A stretch of DNA of 17,277 nucleotides from the NCBI GenBank assembly GCA_002349055.1, contig DECD01000004.1, positions 35,397 to 52,673 on the forward strand, in the 5' to 3' direction. This stretch comes from Bacteroidales bacterium UBA2939. GTDB lineage: Bacteria; Bacteroidota; Bacteroidia; Bacteroidales; P3. Both the position numbers and the translations under genes were made by a program. Positions 14,405 to 17,277 of the stretch are shown piece after piece. Under the pieces are notes generated by a model. The model made no database searches. It had not been told where the DNA came from and was given only the letters and a program-made list of their open reading frames with translations. Numbering within the stretch: the stretch's first letter is position 1; the number at the start of each line of letters is the position of its first letter.

Positions 14405-14447
14405 ACCCCACCCCGTCCGCTTCGCGTCCACCCCTCCCGGGGAGGGG
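14405..14447 (-). repeat. REP-like GC-rich palindromic unit B
   Basis: Read on the minus strand, this unit is a perfect 8-bp-arm palindrome (14447-14440 with 14438-14431, one central base), then a GCGAAGC mini-hairpin, then GGACGGGGTGGGGT. It mirrors unit A, which lacks the middle mini-hairpin. Together they form a tail-to-tail inverted pair about 50 bp apart. Confidence 0.6.
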
Positions 14448-14557
14448 ATGCTGCCGCCGTGTCTTGCGCTGAAAATCAGTCATCTATCCCGACCAACCCA
14501 CCATCCCTCCCCTCCGTGCACCCCAGCGGCATATTTGCTGCCGCCATCCCTGCCCAC

Positions 14558-14593
14558 CTCGCCCATCAAACCCATTCCGCCCACCAAACCCAT
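14558..14593 (+). repeat. 18-bp imperfect tandem repeat, two units
   Basis: CTCGCCCATCAAACCCAT (14558-14575) is followed directly by TCCGCCCACCAAACCCAT (14576-14593). The two agree at 15 of 18 positions. The minus strand would read Gly-Leu-Met/Val-Gly type codons, reminiscent of the Leu-Ile-Gly repeat in ctpA. Confidence 0.75.
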
Positions 14594-14613
14594 TATCCCT
14601 ATCTCCAGTGTGT

Positions 14614-14632
14614 GTCGCGATTCTGTCGCGAC
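14614..14632. repeat. 7-bp stem hairpin in the noncoding region
   Basis: GTCGCGA (14614-14620) pairs perfectly with TCGCGAC (14626-14632) around a 5-nt loop. The core TCGCGA is also a direct repeat. No T-run follows, so it is not a standard terminator. Confidence 0.6.
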
Positions 14633-14714
14633 CAATCCTCGTGTTCCTATCCTCCGTCCCGTGTAGGTGGCTTCAGCCATCGTTTCTGTCGTGTTTTGTT
14701 AAAAATGCAGTTTT

Positions 14715-14741
14715 TTTGAAAAAAAGTTGTTCGTAGATTTG
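14715..14741 (+). promoter_or_regulatory. Candidate promoter for the right-hand cassette
   Basis: TAGATTTG at 14734-14741 matches the -7 consensus TAnnTTTG exactly, and TTTG at 14715-14718 could serve as the -33 element with a slightly short spacing. It lies about 64 bp before the ATG at 14805, where composition changes sharply to AT-rich. Confidence 0.5.
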
Positions 14742-14804
14742 GTTGTTTCAAAAATTTTTCCGTCTTTTGCATTTCGACATAGTTTAACACCAAAAAGAAA
14801 CAAT

Positions 14805-15497
14805 ATGAGATTAGAAGAGGAATATAATGCGGCAATAGACCGTTGGAAAAATAATCAAGGAGAATCGTGGGGAAAAGAGTACCCAGAACTTGCAAAAATA
14901 TTGCGGCGAGGTTTTTGGTTTTGCCTCGACAATCCGATATGCGGGATATTGCTTCTGGGTGTCAATCCGTCGTTCAATGGCGAAGAAAAAGCAATGCCTA
15001 TCCCATTTCAAAAGTGTTCGGGTAGATACTGGAATCCGTGGAAAAGCAATCTTGCATCCTACGATGCTGGTTACATAGACCTATTCCCTCTGCGGGTGAC
15101 GAAACAGAAACATGAATTTGAGAAGTACGTTCCATTAGAGCTAAAAGCAGAAATACTTAGGGTGACTCAGCGCGAATTAGAACGGCTACAGCCTCATCTG
15201 ATAATCCATGCCAACAAATCATCGGCGTTCTATTTTGGGACAAACCCGGATGCTCCGTGGATGGGCTATGATTTGGAACGAGTCGAATTGCCGGGACGAC
15301 TTGGAGAAAAGGGAACGCTGTATCGCATCAATGGATTGTTGAATGATGACAGAAGAATTAACTACGGTGATGACGGCAAAACCAAACTTGAAGGGACGCA
15401 CCTTTTTGTATGCTCCATGCAGAGCCGTTTGAAATCCGAGGAGAGAATACACCCAGACGAAATCAACCAATTGTACGAATACATAAACATCAAATAA
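14805..15497 (+). CDS. Hypothetical protein with uracil-DNA-glycosylase-like fold pattern
   Basis: This 230-aa protein has no signal peptide. I do not recognise a named family, but the order of motifs is like the UDG superfamily: ILLLGVNPSFNGEE (48-61) at the motif A position, YIDLFPLRVT (90-99) at the second strand, a long helix ending LERLQPHLIIHANKSSAFYFG (about 125-145; the usual l.P.lii..n..a pattern) and THLFVCSMQSRLK (198-210) at the motif B position. The catalytic Asp/Asn of classical UDGs and the HPS of motif B are not evident, so the activity may be different or absent. The frame is open to 14727, but the ATG at 14805 follows an A-rich leader and a promoter box. One base separates it from the next gene. 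Fold call is tentative. Confidence 0.75.
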   Translation: MRLEEEYNAAIDRWKNNQGESWGKEYPELAKILRRGFWFCLDNPICGILLLGVNPSFNGEEKAMPIPFQKCSGRYWNPWKSNLASYDAGYIDLFPLRVTKQKHEFEKYVPLELKAEILRVTQRELERLQPHLIIHANKSSAFYFGTNPDAPWMGYDLERVELPGRLGEKGTLYRINGLLNDDRRINYGDDGKTKLEGTHLFVCSMQSRLKSEERIHPDEINQLYEYINIK

Positions 15498-15498
15498 C

Positions 15499-16245
15499 AT
15501 GAAGCAGCCAGCAGTTTTGGATTTCACCGCAGACGGCGGTGCCGTGGTTAAGATTTCAGATGTGGGCGAAGTGGCTTATCTCGATATGTTTGGTTTCAGC
15601 CCAATTAGCAAGGTTGAAAGCGACATTGAACACGCTGACACCAGCGAAAGAAAACGCTTCCTCGAAAAATATCTGCGTATATACAGAGAAATGTATGGTA
15701 TAGATGCTGATGGCCTAAATGATGAGCAACGCTGTAAATTGCAGAAGATAAACAATCGCTTAGTAAAGAGATCGACTGTAATTGATGTGCTTAATTGGGA
15801 AGTGAAGGAACCGAACGATGAGTATATTGATGATTTTTTGATGACGTTTGCCAATGATGAAAAGATGCAATATTATTGGGAAACACAGAAATTACAAAGT
15901 CTTTGTGTCAATTTCTTCAACCTAAATCACAGCACGGCATGGTACTTGATGGGACATGTTAATGTTGACATAAAGGCAACACGGAAAAGAATAGAAATGA
16001 CAAAAGCTTGGCTCATGTTTCTTGACCATATGATAGAGGTAAAATCCATATTACACAGTCATAATTATTCTTCATACGATGAGCAAATAACCGATTTGGA
16101 AAATGCTATTGGTTTACCAAGGGAACAGGTCATTTATTGCATGAACAGAAACGTAGAGGACATCGCTCGTTGCAATGTGGAAGAGGAAAAGCATGAGATA
16201 TTTGAGAAAGAGAAAATTATCGCTTTTTTGGAAAGATTATTATAA
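15499..16245 (+). CDS. Hypothetical helical protein
   Basis: I do not recognise this 248-aa protein. It has no signal peptide or membrane helix. A short beta-like start (AVLDFTADGGAVVKISDVGEV) is followed by mostly charged helices: ERKRFLEKYLRIYREMYGI, EQRCKLQKINNRLVKR, ATRKRIEMTKAWLMFLDHMIEV and a C-terminal EEEKHEIFEKEKIIAFLERLL. It starts one base after the upstream stop and ends 7 bp before the WG-repeat gene, so the three are very likely one transcript. Its low-GC codon use is like the first cassette gene and unlike the core genes to the left. A cytoplasmic partner of the neighbouring proteins is possible but unsupported. Confidence 0.75.
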   Translation: MKQPAVLDFTADGGAVVKISDVGEVAYLDMFGFSPISKVESDIEHADTSERKRFLEKYLRIYREMYGIDADGLNDEQRCKLQKINNRLVKRSTVIDVLNWEVKEPNDEYIDDFLMTFANDEKMQYYWETQKLQSLCVNFFNLNHSTAWYLMGHVNVDIKATRKRIEMTKAWLMFLDHMIEVKSILHSHNYSSYDEQITDLENAIGLPREQVIYCMNRNVEDIARCNVEEEKHEIFEKEKIIAFLERLL

Positions 16246-16252
16246 AGCGCCA

Positions 16253-16807
16253 ATGTATAAACAACTGCATCCATTTTGCATTTTTGACGAAGAGCAGGAA
16301 GAGTATTTCTGCGGCTTTATCGACGGTGAGGGCAATGTGGTAATTCCGCCAAAGTATGAGGTGGCGGAAGACTTCTCGGAGGGGTTTGCCCTTGTGGCTG
16401 AATACGGCTGGGGCAGCAGCTACGGTTTTATCAACACTCGCGGTGAGGTGGTTATTCCTCCAATGGAGAGCATTACCGTTTTTAGTGCGTTCCACGAGGG
16501 GCTTTGTGTGGTAGAGGTCGACGGCAAGCGCGGGTACATCGACAAGACGGGAACGATGACCATCGCCCCGCAGTTCGATGCAGCCTACGATTTCAAACAT
16601 GGCGTGGCGCTTGTGAGCAGCGATGCTGACAGCGACGACCATTGGGGCTTTATCGACAAGACGGGCAAGCTCATTGTTCCGCTGAAATACCGTCGGGCAG
16701 AGCCGCCTACCTTTTGGTACACCGACGACGGCCTTCTCCGTCTCCTCGATGGCAACGAGACCTACTATTTCGACACCACAGGCAAGCAGATTTGGCCGAA
16801 AAACTGA
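16253..16807 (+). CDS. WG-repeat protein
   Basis: This 184-aa protein is built from WG (KWG) beta repeats, each with the pattern GFID..G..VIPP.Y..A..F.EG.ALV. Copies start near residues 21 (GFIDGEGNVVIPPKYE), 58 (GFINTRGEVVIPP), 94 (GYIDKTGTMTIAPQFD) and 132 (GFIDKTGKLIVPLKY), with a degenerate last one near 172. WG repeats are thought to mediate binding in many bacterial proteins, and some carry an export signal; none is present here. The frame is open upstream to 16175, but the ATG at 16253, 7 bp after the previous stop, is the sensible start. Composition is richer in GC than the two genes before it, so this gene may have a different history. A terminator hairpin follows. Confidence 0.9.
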   Translation: MYKQLHPFCIFDEEQEEYFCGFIDGEGNVVIPPKYEVAEDFSEGFALVAEYGWGSSYGFINTRGEVVIPPMESITVFSAFHEGLCVVEVDGKRGYIDKTGTMTIAPQFDAAYDFKHGVALVSSDADSDDHWGFIDKTGKLIVPLKYRRAEPPTFWYTDDGLLRLLDGNETYYFDTTGKQIWPKN

Positions 16808-16840
16808 GGAAGCACGAAGATAATTGATATGGTAAAATAA

Positions 16841-16872
16841 AATCAGAGAACATTCATTTGCGTTCTCTGATT
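16841..16872. terminator. Probable bidirectional intrinsic terminator
   Basis: AATCAGAGAAC (16841-16851) pairs perfectly with GTTCTCTGATT (16862-16872) around a 10-nt loop, 33 bp after the WG-repeat stop. On the minus strand the stem is followed by TTATTTTA, a good U-rich tail; on the plus strand by GATATTATTTTG, which is weaker. It would end the cassette and any minus-strand transcript coming from the right. The stop of the small minus-strand frame lies in the loop. Confidence 0.75.
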
Positions 16873-17045
16873 GATATTATTTTGACTTTAGTATTTTTGG
16901 AGGAAGGGACTAGTAAGCCAGAAGTAGACAACCCTCCTATTCGGAAAGTCATTCCCAGTCCCCCTACTTCCAGCACAGTTTGTGCCGACATCAGTATTGT
17001 TCTTCTTTTATTATCCGTCACCATTGAATTATTCTTTTTTCTCAT
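16854..17045 (-). CDS. Possible small protein, 63 aa
   Basis: An open frame begins MRKKNNSMVTDNKRR at 17045 after a strongly A-rich leader (a run of A and T directly upstream, favourable in Bacteroidetes) and ends in the loop of the terminator hairpin. The C-terminal half has Gly-rich motifs (VGGLGMTFRIGGLSTSGLL). A perfect -7 box lies about 150 bp upstream at 17198-17205. The frame is open further to 17258, giving up to 134 aa with a hydrophobic stretch (LVYFCNLFGYVVPELIVII), but that start would lie upstream of the promoter box. No family is recognised. It may be a real small gene or a noncoding transcript. Confidence 0.4.
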   Translation of the reverse strand: MRKKNNSMVTDNKRRTILMSAQTVLEVGGLGMTFRIGGLSTSGLLVPSSKNTKVKIISIRERK

Positions 17046-17197
17046 TTTTAAAATTTTTTTAAGATGAGCTATTATTTTAATTATGGCTTTTATGCCTTCC
17101 ATCACTTGTGAAATAATCACAATTAGTTCAGGAACAACATATCCGAATAGGTTGCAGAAGTATACTAAAGGACTCACTCTTTCTACGAGTACAAGTG

Positions 17198-17205
17198 CAA
17201 AAATA
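17198..17205 (-). promoter_or_regulatory. Candidate minus-strand promoter -7 box
   Basis: Read on the minus strand this is TATTTTTG followed by C, a perfect TAnnTTTG. A partial -33 element (TTTCG) lies near 17230. Transcription would run left through the small frame and stop at the hairpin at 16841-16872. Confidence 0.45.
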
Positions 17206-17257
17206 CGATTTTTTTCTGACATGACGAAATTTATTCTCTTTTCACAACGAAATACCA

Positions 17258-17271
17258 TTAGTGTCCACTAA
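17258..17271. repeat. Short inverted repeat at window edge
   Basis: TTAGTG (17258-17263) and CACTAA (17266-17271) are inverted with a 2-bp spacer, next to AAATTT at the very end of the window. It could be an element end or an operator; the sequence beyond is not available. Confidence 0.4.
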
Positions 17272-17277
17272 AAATTT

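Larger units (their letters stand above)
14023..14804. other. Long repeat-rich noncoding region, pyrimidine-skewed on the plus strand
   Basis: These ~780 bp separate the ligase gene from the right-hand cassette, and I see no credible gene in them. From about 14250 to 14690 the plus strand is dominated by C and T, giving open frames of Pro/Ser-rich (plus) or Gly/Arg-rich (minus) composition that look like artefacts. Embedded structures are the 11-bp repeat hairpin (14059-14132), a 14-bp AT palindrome (14231-14244, TTAATAATTATTAA), two GC-rich palindromic units (14330-14356 and 14405-14447), an 18-bp tandem repeat (14558-14593), a 7-bp stem at 14614-14632 and a promoter-like box near 14734. Confidence 0.7.

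Noticed and set aside
14614..14632. Intrinsic terminator
   Set aside because: The 7-bp GC-rich stem has no following T-run on either strand.
14182..14719. Several 60-100 aa frames in the pyrimidine-rich region
   Set aside because: Pro/Ser or Gly/Arg-rich products come from base skew and repeats; no start context or family resemblance.

Overview
The window looks like a chromosomal piece of a Bacteroidales bacterium, probably Prevotella-like or a near relative. Support comes from gldH, the gene set holB-ricT-gldH-PBP1A-rlmN, lipoprotein signals ending in Cys, no obvious Shine-Dalgarno but A-rich leaders, and promoters with the Bacteroidetes -7 box TAnnTTTG. No rRNA, tRNA, CRISPR array or complete insertion sequence was found.

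Layout. (1) 1-1840, plus strand: the 3' part of an ER-type (Ser-His) signal peptidase fused to a VanZ domain, a small lipoprotein overlapping it by 4 bp, and a flavodoxin with a lipoprotein signal. (2) 1841-8296, minus strand: a compact five-gene operon read from 8296 downwards: holB (clamp-loader delta'), ricT (PSP1 domain), gldH (lipoprotein), a class A penicillin-binding protein, and rlmN (23S rRNA/tRNA methyltransferase). Gaps are 3-4 bp, with one 17-bp overlap. (3) 8297-8636: a divergent control region with a holB promoter, a 9-bp inverted repeat around it, an 11-bp tandem/inverted repeat element and a 12-bp tandem repeat. (4) 8637-14022, plus strand: a Kef-type antiporter, an S41 C-terminal processing protease and an O-antigen ligase-like membrane protein, coupled by ATGA and GTGA overlaps. 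(5) 14023-14804: noncoding, strongly pyrimidine-skewed and full of palindromes and short repeats. (6) 14805-16807, plus strand: a visibly AT-richer three-gene cassette: a protein resembling the uracil-DNA-glycosylase fold, an unrecognised helical protein, and a WG-repeat protein. (7) 16808-17277: a terminator hairpin, a possible 63-aa minus-strand gene with its own promoter box, and a short inverted repeat at the window edge.

Regions 1-4 are mostly core cell-envelope and housekeeping functions. The most unusual material is the set of short repeats. A family with an 11-bp period occurs in two intergenic regions. A 9-bp repeat builds the signal peptide of the S41 protease. Purine-rich repeats sit in frame inside holB and ricT. 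A pair of GC-rich REP-like palindromes lies before the accessory cassette. That cassette is the best candidate for something undescribed, but its sequence gives only a weak hint of function. I do not claim a defined new system.
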